This document shows, one piece after another, positions 16,405 to 24,563 of a stretch of 39,324 bases of DNA. Within the stretch, counting starts at the first letter, position 1; the number at the start of each line of letters is the position of its first letter. The notes below the pieces were generated by a model. That model saw nothing but the letters and a program-made list of their open reading frames with translations. It was not told the DNA's origin and searched no databases. The stretch lies in contig JAQTOI010000006.1 of assembly GCA_028713415.1 (NCBI GenBank), positions 1 to 39,324 on the forward strand. The letters run 5' to 3'. This stretch comes from Candidatus Omnitrophota bacterium (GTDB lineage Bacteria; Omnitrophota; Gorgyraeia; Duberdicusellales; 4484-171). The position numbers were made by a program, and so were the translations under genes.

Positions 16405-16432
16405 TTTTTTCTGACGGACGTCAGGAAAAATT
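16403..16432 (+). promoter_or_regulatory. 13-bp hairpin next to the Shine-Dalgarno sequence of the Lrp/AsnC gene
   Basis: Arms 16403-16415 and 16420-16432 pair over 13 positions with one G-U, around the loop GGAC (core TCTGAC/GTCAGG). AAGGAGGA begins two bases later. The arm at 16403 shares two bases with the upstream rod, so the two folds compete slightly. A translational or transcriptional attenuator is possible. Confidence 0.5.
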
Positions 16433-16444
16433 AAGGAGGAAATT

Positions 16445-16927
16445 ATGGATGATATATTAGAAATTTTGGAAGGAAACGCAAGAATTTCTTTAGAAGATTT
16501 AGCCAAGCTTACCGGCAAAAATAAGAAGGATATTGAAAAAGCTATAAAAGATTACGAAAAAAAAGGGGTTATCGTTAGGTATAAGACAATAATTAATAAA
16601 GGAAAGATTAAGAATGGCTCAGGTGTCATTGCTCTTATAGAGGTGCGTATTGCTCCGCAAAAGGACGTCGGTTTTGACGCCGTAGCAGAACGCATCTATA
16701 AGTTTCCTGAAGTAAAGAGCTGTTACCTTCTTTCAGGAACTTACGATTTGCTTCTAACAGTGGAGGGTAAGGATATTAATACAGTAGCAAGTTTTGTCGC
16801 GGAAAAGCTGGCACCTTTGAGTTCAGTAAGAGGGGCGGTTACCCATTTTATGCTTAAGAAATACAAAGTTGATGGTGTTATTTTATCGCAAAAAGAGAAG
16901 AATGAGAGGTTGGCAATAACGTATTAG
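16445..16927 (+). CDS. Lrp/AsnC-family transcriptional regulator (AlaR-like)
   Basis: 160 residues: an N-terminal helix-turn-helix (~2-50; ISLEDLAKLTGKNKKDIEKA, then GVIVRYKTIIN) and a C-terminal RAM ligand-binding domain (~62-142) with VKSCYLLSGTYDLLLTVEG. The family senses amino acids and controls nearby genes. An aminotransferase gene follows after a repeat-filled gap, the same order as the alaR-alaT (yugG-yugH) pair of Bacillus subtilis, so regulation of that neighbour, with alanine or a related amino acid as ligand, is likely. The strong AAGGAGGA ribosome site is preceded by two hairpins (16328-16432), which may be operators or attenuators. Confidence 0.85.
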   Translation: MDDILEILEGNARISLEDLAKLTGKNKKDIEKAIKDYEKKGVIVRYKTIINKGKIKNGSGVIALIEVRIAPQKDVGFDAVAERIYKFPEVKSCYLLSGTYDLLLTVEGKDINTVASFVAEKLAPLSSVRGAVTHFMLKKYKVDGVILSQKEKNERLAITY

Positions 16928-16928
16928 T

Positions 16929-17003
16929 TATCAGCGTTCAGCTGTCAGCTATCAGCTTAGAATTTAAGAAGCTGAAGACTGAAAGCGGGTGACTGACGGC
17001 TTA
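16929..17003 (+). repeat. AGCTGATAGCTG-family hairpin repeat
   Basis: Left-arm words (TATCAGC, CAGCTGTCAGCTATCAGCT) face right-arm words (AAGCTGAAGACTGAAAGC, GACTGACGGCT). This is a somewhat degenerate copy of the family also found at 24468, 26302, 30097 and 37870. The right arm ends about ten bases before the ATG at 17014. Confidence 0.7.
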
Positions 17004-17013
17004 GTAAATAATC

Positions 17014-18168
17014 ATGATTGCAAAACACATCGAAAAATTAGCGCCTTCAGGTATACGACAGTTTTTTGATTTGGTATTAGGAATGCCGGAGGTAATTTCC
17101 CTGGGGGTAGGAGAACCTGACTTTGTAACTCCCTGGAGGATACGCGAAAAAGCCATCACCGCCCTGGAAGAAGGCATGACTTCTTATACCTCCAATAAGG
17201 GGCTTTTCGTATTGCGTAAAGCAATAACTGATTTTTTTGTAAAAAAATATTCTTTAAGTTACGACCCGGAAGAAGAAATACTTATTACCGTAGGGGGTAG
17301 CGAAGCCTTAGATTTGGCTTTACGCGCGATCATTGAGCCGGGCGATAAGGTAATTGTGGTAAGCCCGCATTTTGTAGCGTATCCTGCGCTTACCGAAATC
17401 GCAGGCGGCAGGGTTCTGTCATTACTTACCAGTGAAGAGAATGGGTTTAAAATTGATCTTAAGATACTCAAGAACTTGATCAAAGAAGATCCTAAGGCAA
17501 TAATTCTAAATAATCCCTGCAATCCGACGGGAACGACCTATAACGCTTCGGAATTAATGAAAATATGGAACGTTGTGGCTACCAAAAAAACCATTGTTAT
17601 CAGCGATGAGGTATATGATGAATTGAATTACGAAGGTAAACCAACCCCTTTTGCCTCGTTATCAAAAGAAGCAAAAAAAAGGACCATACTCGTTAACGGT
17701 TTTTCTAAAGCCTTTGCCATGACCGGTTTTCGGCTCGGATATGCTTGCGCGAACAAAGAGATTATTTCTGCAATGACAAAAATCCATTCCTTCGCCATAA
17801 TGTGCGCGCCTATCGTTTCGCAGATTGCAGGTTGTGAGGCCTTGCGCGCGCAAAAAGAGGTGGCTGACATGCGCGTTGAATATAAACGCCGTCGGGCTTT
17901 GATAGTGAAAGAACTTAACCGACTGGGCCTGTCGCTAAAAAAGCCTCAAGGAGCTTTCGATTGTTTCCCTTCTTTAAAAAAATACAAGATAAGCTCATTG
18001 GATTTTGCAAAACGGCTTCTTTTTGAGGAAAAAGTAGCAGTAGTCCCGGGAAAAGCGTTTGGCAATGAATACGATTCGTATATCCGCATCTCCTACGCGA
18101 CCGATTTTGAAGAGCTTAAAGAAGCGGTGGTCCGGATAGGCAGATTTTTGGCTAAACTTTCTAAATGA
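17014..18168 (+). CDS. PLP-dependent class I aminotransferase (AlaT/AspC-like)
   Basis: 384 residues, typical fold-type I length. Seen motifs: GVGEPDF (31-37), YTSNKG (58-63), NNPCNPTG (166-173, with the PLP-contacting Asn), SDEVYDEL (197-204; D198 and Y201 contact PLP), the Schiff-base lysine K232 in NGFSKAFAMTG, and R240 in FRLGY. The C-terminal YIRISYA holds the substrate-carboxylate Arg. It transfers amino groups between amino acids and 2-oxoglutarate. The neighbouring Lrp/AsnC regulator favours an alanine- or related transaminase, though aspartate or aromatic substrates cannot be excluded. There is no Shine-Dalgarno sequence; the start lies just behind a hairpin repeat. Confidence 0.9.
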   Translation: MIAKHIEKLAPSGIRQFFDLVLGMPEVISLGVGEPDFVTPWRIREKAITALEEGMTSYTSNKGLFVLRKAITDFFVKKYSLSYDPEEEILITVGGSEALDLALRAIIEPGDKVIVVSPHFVAYPALTEIAGGRVLSLLTSEENGFKIDLKILKNLIKEDPKAIILNNPCNPTGTTYNASELMKIWNVVATKKTIVISDEVYDELNYEGKPTPFASLSKEAKKRTILVNGFSKAFAMTGFRLGYACANKEIISAMTKIHSFAIMCAPIVSQIAGCEALRAQKEVADMRVEYKRRRALIVKELNRLGLSLKKPQGAFDCFPSLKKYKISSLDFAKRLLFEEKVAVVPGKAFGNEYDSYIRISYATDFEELKEAVVRIGRFLAKLSK

Positions 18169-18182
18169 AGCCCTCCATAACT

Positions 18183-18276
18183 CCACGGTCTAAAGACCGT
18201 GGTATCTGGGTTGGCTCATACTGCAACGGCGCACCTTTTATAATTACGCGCTTTAAAGAGCGCGAATTTAGCGCCG
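18183..18276 (+). repeat. Two hairpins (CCACGGTC and nested CGGCGC/CGCGCT)
   Basis: CCACGGTCTAAAGACCGTGG (18183-18202) is a perfect inverted repeat around TAAA. Next, CGGCGC/GCGCCG (18227-18232 with 18271-18276) encloses CGCGCT/AGCGCG (18247-18252 with 18259-18264). No T-tract follows. Confidence 0.65.
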
Positions 18277-18303
18277 CTGAAGTATAAACAATTGGTCCGC
18301 CAG

Positions 18304-18597
18304 ATGAAGATTGTCACAAAAAAAATTAAAGTCGGTAAAAAAAAGATTCATGCATTGTCAATGCCGCTGGCTACTAAAACCCTTATTGTACTGGTGGGCT
18401 CAAAAGGCTACATTATGTGCGGATATCTTAATCTCGCCGCAGCAAAAAAATTCAATGATACGGCGATAAAAATTGTTGGAGTATCTACGATAGCGCAAGC
18501 GCTTGGTGCAACGGTTCATTCTTGTACCCTCGCCGCTAAAAAATTAGGTATACATAAAGGCCAGCCCGTAAAAGATGCCTTAAGAATTATCGCCTGA
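18304..18597 (+). CDS. DUF1805 (YunC-like) protein
   Basis: 97 residues from ATG 18304; a TTG four codons upstream (18292) would extend it. The sequence follows the DUF1805 pattern: a short basic start, then LIVLVGSKGYIMCGYLNLAA and VVGVSTIAQAL-like TIAQALGATV. The core G-Y-I-M-C-G is the family's most conserved stretch. The biochemical role of DUF1805 is not established. The gene stands alone between repeat-filled gaps. Confidence 0.75.
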   Translation: MKIVTKKIKVGKKKIHALSMPLATKTLIVLVGSKGYIMCGYLNLAAAKKFNDTAIKIVGVSTIAQALGATVHSCTLAAKKLGIHKGQPVKDALRIIA

Positions 18598-18616
18598 TTT
18601 CTCTCCACGCTACGAA

Positions 18617-20968
18617 ATGAAAATAAATTACGCGCCGAATACAATGTTTAAAAAATACTCTAAAGGCATTCTTTTTTGCGCTTTATTACTTTCTTTATTT
18701 GGCTGTTCTTCTTCGCTCGATGAGCTTTCTCTGGCCTATAATAAAACTGTTAGCCGATACGAAAGCCTCCTTGCGCGTAACCCCAGGAATCTGGAAGCCC
18801 GCCTCGCTTTAGCCAGCTTTTATTACCACTTTAATGACTACCAGAGGAGCCGTAAATTACTTCAAGGCGAACAAGCGCAAAGCGCGAGGATTCTTTTAGC
18901 GAAGTCTTTTGCGCGCCTGAAGGATTCCAGGGCTTTAGATTTGTTCGAGAAGTTGGGCGATAATATCAATGACAATGAGTATCTATACCTTTATGGCCAG
19001 GTTTTGGAAGAAAAAAATCTTTTTCCTCGCGCAACAACTATTTATAAAAAAGTAAAAGGTCCATTTGAGGAGCTGGCCATTTCCCGCATAGCCCACATAG
19101 GTATAAAAATAGAAGATACAATCCCCCAAGCTCTGAAAAATTTACTCTCTGACCAAGCATCTTTCATCGCAAACGTTGATAAAGAAGAAGCCGTCACTAT
19201 TCTTTCTGATGAATCGCTTGAAATAAAGAATGATAACACTTCAACAGCAACTATTTACATGGTGCAGAAAGTGCTTAAGGAAAAAGGCAAAACGTTGGCA
19301 GAGATAGAAATCAATTACGATTCTACTTATGAAAAGGTTGAACTGGAATACGCGCGCACCATTACTCCAGGAGGGAAAGTTGTATATGCAGGTAAAGAGA
19401 ATATACGTGATGTAAGTAAATACTTGAATTTTCCTCTCTATAGTAATGCGCGTGTTTTTATTATCTCAATGCCCTCGGTAGACGTAGGCTCGATCATAGA
19501 GTATAAAGCAAAAATTTATTCTTCCAAGCTTATCAATAATGACGATTTCAGTTTTATTTTCAGCTTGAGGGGTAGTTGCCCCAGCGCTAAAGAAAATTTT
19601 AAGCTAATTGTACCTAAAAAGTCGAAAACAAAATTTAAGCTTCTAAATGAGCAGTATAGCGCAAATATACCGTTAGCCCCGTTAGTCGAGGAAACTGAAG
19701 CCAATACAATTTATTCCTGGCATTTTGAGAAAATAGAGCCGATTATTCCGGAAGCGGGGATGCCGCCGATATCAGAGGTGAATCCCGCCGTAATTATCTC
19801 GAGCTTTGATTCCTGGAAGGAGGTTTATTCATGGTGGCAAGGTTTATATAAAGACAAAATAATATTAAACGATGAAGTAAAGAAATTCGCGGAGGACTTA
19901 ACCAAAAATTACCCCGACGATATTTCAAAAGCAAAAAAAATATATGAGTTCTGCGCAAAAGATATCAGGTATGTTGCTATCGAGTACGGCGACGGCGGAT
20001 ATGAGCCGCACCGCGCAGTGGATATTTTCTGGAATAGATATGGAGACTGTAAGGATAAAGCTATACTCCTTGTCGCAATGCTTAAAGCCATAGGTTTTGA
20101 GGCTTACCCGGTGCTTATCCCCACGCGTGAGGTCTATTCAATTGATGAAACATTCGCTTCAGCAAATTTTAACCACGCTATAGCGGCAATGCGCTATAAA
20201 GGCGAACTTATTTTTATGGACGCGACTTCGTCAACTACGTCGTTCGGAGATTTACCGCTGGATGACCAGGAACGCAAAGTACTTGTCTTTTTCGATGAGG
20301 GAGGCAAGGTCCTAACTACCCCGGTTACTAAAGAAAATATTACTTTAGCGCAAACCCTGATGGACATTGATGATAACGAAGACGCAGTTATACAAAGGCG
20401 TATTACTACTACCGGTTACTTTGCGGCGTTCCAGCGGTACTATTTTAAAAATACGCATCCGCAGAACATACGCGACGGGCTTCAGGAAAGGATTTCAGGC
20501 ATCAACCCGTCAGCACAGCTGCGCAGTTACAAAATAGAGGATCTGGACGATTTTGATAAGCCCCCGATACTAAGCTACACTTTTGATGCTAAAAAAATTC
20601 TAAATCCGGCAAAAAATTTAAGAATAATACCTCTTTTTGGCGACGTCGGCGTCGATGTTTCTTATGCCAGTAAAGATGAACGTATTTATCCGGTAGAATT
20701 TGACGGCCTTTGCCGTAAGATTTCCAAAATAAAAGTAAATATGCCCGCACACCTAAGCGTTAAATATCTTCCGGAAAGCAAAAAGATAAGCACGGAGTGG
20801 TTTGATTTCAACACTTCTTATAAGCAGGAGGGAAATTCTCTTGATTTTTATCAAGAATTTGCTATAAAGGTAAGACGTGTGGAAAAAGAACGCTATAAAG
20901 AATTTAAAAAAGCTCTAGAAGAAGTATTATACTTATTGCGCGAAGAAACCATTTTGCAAAAACAATGA
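18617..20968 (+). CDS. Lipoprotein with DUF3857 and transglutaminase-like domains
   Basis: 783 residues; ATG 18644 is an alternative that gives a more typical signal peptide. The lipobox is LFGC with Cys at 30, so the protein should be lipid-anchored. TPR-like helices follow (~40-170). DUF3857 covers ~190-350, then a transglutaminase-like domain (~440-560) with an apparently intact triad: Cys478 in YGDCKDKA, His520 in FNHAIA and Asp535 in FMDAT. A beta-rich C-terminal domain ends the protein. DUF3857-transglutaminase proteins are common in Gram-negatives; their substrates are unknown, and the fold is also used by peptidases. The next TPR gene overlaps its stop by four bases (ATGA). Confidence 0.85.
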   Translation: MKINYAPNTMFKKYSKGILFCALLLSLFGCSSSLDELSLAYNKTVSRYESLLARNPRNLEARLALASFYYHFNDYQRSRKLLQGEQAQSARILLAKSFARLKDSRALDLFEKLGDNINDNEYLYLYGQVLEEKNLFPRATTIYKKVKGPFEELAISRIAHIGIKIEDTIPQALKNLLSDQASFIANVDKEEAVTILSDESLEIKNDNTSTATIYMVQKVLKEKGKTLAEIEINYDSTYEKVELEYARTITPGGKVVYAGKENIRDVSKYLNFPLYSNARVFIISMPSVDVGSIIEYKAKIYSSKLINNDDFSFIFSLRGSCPSAKENFKLIVPKKSKTKFKLLNEQYSANIPLAPLVEETEANTIYSWHFEKIEPIIPEAGMPPISEVNPAVIISSFDSWKEVYSWWQGLYKDKIILNDEVKKFAEDLTKNYPDDISKAKKIYEFCAKDIRYVAIEYGDGGYEPHRAVDIFWNRYGDCKDKAILLVAMLKAIGFEAYPVLIPTREVYSIDETFASANFNHAIAAMRYKGELIFMDATSSTTSFGDLPLDDQERKVLVFFDEGGKVLTTPVTKENITLAQTLMDIDDNEDAVIQRRITTTGYFAAFQRYYFKNTHPQNIRDGLQERISGINPSAQLRSYKIEDLDDFDKPPILSYTFDAKKILNPAKNLRIIPLFGDVGVDVSYASKDERIYPVEFDGLCRKISKIKVNMPAHLSVKYLPESKKISTEWFDFNTSYKQEGNSLDFYQEFAIKVRRVEKERYKEFKKALEEVLYLLREETILQKQ

Positions 20969-21348
20969 AAGAAAGAAAAGGCACAAAACGTAAAGACCTC
21001 GAAATAAGGTTCTACGAGAACCTTATAAAAGAACGGCCAAATTTTATCCAGGCGCTTGTTTCGCTGGGTAACGCGTATACCAGCAAAGGGTTTTACCGTG
21101 AAGGCCTTGAGGTTGATAAGAAGCTGGCTAAGTTAAAACCCGAAGACCCGATAATCCACTACAATCTTGCCTGCAGCCTTTCTTTGTTAGAAGAGGTAGA
21201 GGAAGCATATAAAGAGCTGAAAAAAGCTGTGCTCTTAGGTTATGATGAATTTTCTTATATCCTCGAAGATCCTGACTTGGAGAATGTGCGGCAGCACCCT
21301 CATTTTAAAGAATTCTTCACTAAAATAAAGAATATTAAAGGGAATTGA
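20965..21348 (+). CDS. Small TPR protein
   Basis: 127 residues, overlapping the upstream lipoprotein gene by ATGA, so it is translationally coupled. It has no signal peptide or membrane segment and a very basic start (KERKGTKRKD). Two or three TPR units fill ~15-90, including ALVSLGNAYTSKGFYREGLE and IIHYNLACSLSLLEEVEEAY. The end, DPDLENVRQHPHFKEFF, is the common cap motif of TPR proteins (L-x-x-[L/V]-R-x-x-P-x-F). It is probably a cytoplasmic adaptor; a partnership with the membrane-bound neighbour would need to cross the membrane, so the link may be only genetic. Confidence 0.75.
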   Translation: MKERKGTKRKDLEIRFYENLIKERPNFIQALVSLGNAYTSKGFYREGLEVDKKLAKLKPEDPIIHYNLACSLSLLEEVEEAYKELKKAVLLGYDEFSYILEDPDLENVRQHPHFKEFFTKIKNIKGN

Positions 21349-21352
21349 TTCG

Positions 21353-21408
21353 CGTTTCTTTATTCGCGGTCATTAGCGTTTTCTCAAATTAGCGTTAATT
21401 CGCGTTTA
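21353..21408 (+). repeat. ATTCGCG / ATTAGCGTT direct repeats
   Basis: ATTCGCG(T) or a close form occurs three times and ATTAGCGTT twice in this short gap. The repeats are direct rather than inverted and reach to two bases before the ATG at 21411. No Shine-Dalgarno sequence is present. Confidence 0.55.
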
Positions 21409-21410
21409 AT

Positions 21411-23375
21411 ATGGAAGAACGCAGAGGATATATTCGAATTTCTACGGTTCTGCCGGTAGAGTTTTGCGCGCTCGATGAAAATAAGAAACGCATCACTCCC
21501 TGGTTGCAGGGCTTTACACAGGATATTGGCAAAGGAGGTATCTGTCTTGTGGTAAATGACCTTTGGTGGGGATTCTGGGATAAATTCAATCCATCCGGCA
21601 CGGTCTTTACTCTCAAAATAAACCTCGCACTTAAACGAACTATCGAAACTACTGCGATTAGCCGTTGGCGCACCCAGGAGAGAGGCACTGATTTTACGCG
21701 CTATATAATAGGATTAGAATTCTTAAATGCAGACGCGCGCGACAAACAAGCTCTTTTTAACTTCGCGCTCCTTAAAAAATATCTGCCAATCGCATTAACC
21801 TTGCTGCTGGGCGCGTTACTCATTTTTTCCTTCTCGCTCACCATAAGAAACGCGGTTCTTAACAAAGAAAACCGCCTGCTCGTAGAACAATACGTGCACG
21901 CTATAGAAAAGGGCTCCAATATTATTAACACACTTGATGAGCAGGAAACCAGTAATATTATTTTAAGCAAACGGCAAAACGAAGTGGCAAGCGCAATCGT
22001 TTCCCTGGAAAAACAGATTTCGCAATATTCCGGAGCGCCGGAAGGCTCCCCAGGAAAAAACATCGCCATACTGCAAAAACAGTTAGATGATCTAAAAAGA
22101 GAAAGCATTTTTTTAAAAAATAAAGCTAAAGAGCGTTCTTCCGCAGTTTCCGCCCTTAAAAATGAGGCTGACGCTTTAAGCCTTGCGCAATTTGGATTTT
22201 CCGAAAAGATCTCCGATGGGGTTTATGATTGGATAAAAAATCGCCAGGATTTGAAGCAAGGCCTTGTGATAAGTTTTGAAGGGGATCGTAATCTTGAGAA
22301 AGTCTGTTTCACTTACGACCAGGCTATCGCCGCAATCGTATTTATTGTCAAGGGGGATACTAAAAGCGCCGCAAGAATTTTAGATTTTTATCTACGCAAG
22401 GCAAATTCAGGAGAGAACATTTATAACGCCTATTATTCAAATGGGGAAGTAGCCGAGTATATCATTCATAGCGGGCCTAACGCCTGGATTGGCCTGGCTG
22501 CTTTAAACTATACTAAGAAAACAGGTGATAAGCGCTATTTAAACATAGCCCAATCTGTTGCGGAATTTCTTAAAAAGATGATGGATAGTGAAGGCGGTAT
22601 AAAAGGTGACCCTGCTGATGCCTGGTACGCTACCGAGCATAATCTTGATTCTTTCGCTTTTTTTAAATTGTATAATGAAGTCACCGGGAAAAACCAATAT
22701 TTGGAATCAGCTGAAAAAATTAAGGGCTGGATTTCCCGATACAGCTACACCACTTACGGGCCGCCGGTCAAGCGCGGCAAAGGAGACGCAACTATCGCAA
22801 CCGATACCTATGCCTGGTCAGTAAGTACTTTTGGCCCGAAAGCCCTTCTTGATTTACGTATGGACCCGGACGCTATTTTGGATTTTGCCGTAGAAAATTG
22901 TGAAGTCACCGCTGGTTTCAAGCGTAAAGAGGGCGAGGTAAGCGTGCGAGGTTTTGATTTCGCAAAATTTAAAAATATGCCGCGGGGAGGAGTAGTGTCA
23001 GGAGAATGGACTGCCCAGATGGTTCTTTCATTCGAAATCATGGCAGATTACTACCAAGATAAAGATGCAGATAAATATAATAAATATTTAAAACAATCAA
23101 TCCTGTACTTTAATGAACTGCAAAAAATGCTGATTACCTCACCTTCGAAAGCGGGCAGAGTTGAACCTTGCCTTCCTTATGCTTCAAGCGCATTGGTAGA
23201 TACCGGACATGGATGGCGCACGCCAAACGGAAATAGCACCGGCTCTCTTTCCTCCACGGTATATTTTTTAATCGCCTATTATGGCTATAACCCTTTTACG
23301 GGGGAATTCCTGGATTTCTCATTAAAGAAAATATATGAAAAGAGATCCCATAAAACTGCTGCAAGCGCTCGTTAG
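21411..23375 (+). CDS. PilZ - TM - coiled coil - (alpha/alpha)6-barrel-like fusion
   Basis: 654 residues. An N-terminal PilZ-like domain (~1-110) carries ERRGYIR (3-9) and DIGKGG (38-43), with Gly replacing the Ser of D/NxSxxG. A transmembrane segment (~125-143) leads to a coiled coil (~148-250), then a ~400-residue helical domain with paired-helix repeats (for example AWIGLAALNYTKKTGDKRYL, LDSFAFFKLYNEVTGKNQYL and EWTAQMVLSFEIMADYY). These resemble six-hairpin glycosidase or lyase toroids. The Asp/Glu- and Trp-rich stretches WYATEHNLDS and SGEWTAQ could line a sugar cleft. If the topology is right, a cytoplasmic cyclic-di-GMP sensor would control a periplasmic polysaccharide-active or -binding domain. 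The 3' end overlaps the M20 peptidase gene by 41 bases. Confidence 0.7.
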   Translation: MEERRGYIRISTVLPVEFCALDENKKRITPWLQGFTQDIGKGGICLVVNDLWWGFWDKFNPSGTVFTLKINLALKRTIETTAISRWRTQERGTDFTRYIIGLEFLNADARDKQALFNFALLKKYLPIALTLLLGALLIFSFSLTIRNAVLNKENRLLVEQYVHAIEKGSNIINTLDEQETSNIILSKRQNEVASAIVSLEKQISQYSGAPEGSPGKNIAILQKQLDDLKRESIFLKNKAKERSSAVSALKNEADALSLAQFGFSEKISDGVYDWIKNRQDLKQGLVISFEGDRNLEKVCFTYDQAIAAIVFIVKGDTKSAARILDFYLRKANSGENIYNAYYSNGEVAEYIIHSGPNAWIGLAALNYTKKTGDKRYLNIAQSVAEFLKKMMDSEGGIKGDPADAWYATEHNLDSFAFFKLYNEVTGKNQYLESAEKIKGWISRYSYTTYGPPVKRGKGDATIATDTYAWSVSTFGPKALLDLRMDPDAILDFAVENCEVTAGFKRKEGEVSVRGFDFAKFKNMPRGGVVSGEWTAQMVLSFEIMADYYQDKDADKYNKYLKQSILYFNELQKMLITSPSKAGRVEPCLPYASSALVDTGHGWRTPNGNSTGSLSSTVYFLIAYYGYNPFTGEFLDFSLKKIYEKRSHKTAASAR

Positions 23376-24462
23376 GATAGATTCCCAAAACCCTCCGGGT
23401 AACGAAAAAGCAATAATTGCGTTTATCGCCGCTTACCTGAAAAGTTTCGGCATAGCCTCTAAGATTTACGAGTTTAAAAAAGACCGGCCTAATCTCATCT
23501 GCACAATAAAATCACGCCGCCCCAAAAAAGCAGTTCTTTTTACGCCGCATGTGGATACTGTTCCCGTGACAGGAAAGTGGAAATTTCCGCCATTTTCCGG
23601 GACACTTTATAAGGGTAAACTTTACGGCAGAGGGGCAACGGATTGTAAAGCAAACGTTGCCGTAGCGCTTGCGCTTATCGCGCGCCTGAAGAAAGAAAAA
23701 GCCGTGCTTAATAATCTGGATTTAGTTTTCGCTTTTTGCGCTGACGAAGAGACAGGAAGCTATTATGGCACGATACCCCTCTCAAAGCGCTTAAAGGGTA
23801 TTGACTATGGCGTTGTGCTGGACGCGGATGATTTTAATATCATCGTTTGCCAAAAAGGGCTCCTGCATTTGCGTGTTGAGCTTTTTGGTAGAGAAGCCCA
23901 TGGGGCATATCCGGAACGCGGCGTAAATGCCGTCGCAGGTGCCGTTTATATTCTGAAAGAAATTCTGGATAAGGGTTTCAGTTTTTCGGCGCACCCCTTG
24001 CTTAAGAAACCTACTTTAAATATTGGAAGGTTCTGCGGAGGAGATAAAGTGAATATTGTTGCCGGATACTGTTTTTTCGAACTGGACATACGCTATCTTC
24101 CCTCCATGAATAAAAAAAGGATTATTTCACAGATTGAGGCAATAATAAAGAAACAAAAAATACGCTACAAGATAAAAGTATTAGCTCATCAGGGGCCGAT
24201 AGAAATAAGCAGAGATACGCCTTCGATTAAAATTTTGCGGACAATTCTAAAGGAACGGCATATAAACGCTAAATTAAGCCCAAGTTTTGGCGCTACCGTT
24301 ATTAATTTTCTTGAAGCCAGAGGCATTGAAAGTTTTGCCTTCGGATTTGGCGCAAAAGGAAACGCCCATGCAAAAAATGAACATGTCAGGATAAGCAATG
24401 TTTATAAAGGAGTGGATGTCTTGTTTGATTATGTGCATCGGCTTGATGCTTATTTCGATTGA
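23335..24462 (+). CDS. M20-family metallopeptidase/deacylase (ArgE/DapE-like)
   Basis: 375 residues, starting inside the previous gene (41-base overlap), probably coupled. Zinc-site motifs can be seen: H72 and D74 in PHVDTVP, D103 in GRGATDCKAN, the catalytic/ligand pair E138-E139 in ADEETGS, D163 in VLDADD at the position often held by Glu, and a C-terminal His in NAHAKNEH. The dimerisation domain lies between (~180-290; HGAYPERGVNAV). Family members remove acyl or aminoacyl groups from amino-acid derivatives such as N-acetylornithine or N-succinyl-diaminopimelate. No neighbour points to a particular pathway. Confidence 0.88.
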   Translation: MKRDPIKLLQALVRIDSQNPPGNEKAIIAFIAAYLKSFGIASKIYEFKKDRPNLICTIKSRRPKKAVLFTPHVDTVPVTGKWKFPPFSGTLYKGKLYGRGATDCKANVAVALALIARLKKEKAVLNNLDLVFAFCADEETGSYYGTIPLSKRLKGIDYGVVLDADDFNIIVCQKGLLHLRVELFGREAHGAYPERGVNAVAGAVYILKEILDKGFSFSAHPLLKKPTLNIGRFCGGDKVNIVAGYCFFELDIRYLPSMNKKRIISQIEAIIKKQKIRYKIKVLAHQGPIEISRDTPSIKILRTILKERHINAKLSPSFGATVINFLEARGIESFAFGFGAKGNAHAKNEHVRISNVYKGVDVLFDYVHRLDAYFD

Positions 24463-24467
24463 GAATA

Positions 24468-24553
24468 AGCTATCAGCTCTCAGCTATCAGTCGTCAGCTT
24501 CAGAATCTTAATCTATTCTTCAGCTGAAAGCTGAAGGCTGTAAGCTGATAGCT
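24468..24553 (+). repeat. AGCTGATAGCTG-family hairpin repeat
   Basis: Perfect 11-bp arms AGCTATCAGCT (24468-24478) and AGCTGATAGCT (24543-24553) enclose further AGCTGAAAGCTGAAGGCTG-type words. The right arm ends ten AT-rich bases before the era start codon, which has no Shine-Dalgarno sequence. Confidence 0.8.
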
Positions 24554-24563
24554 TTCTATAAAT

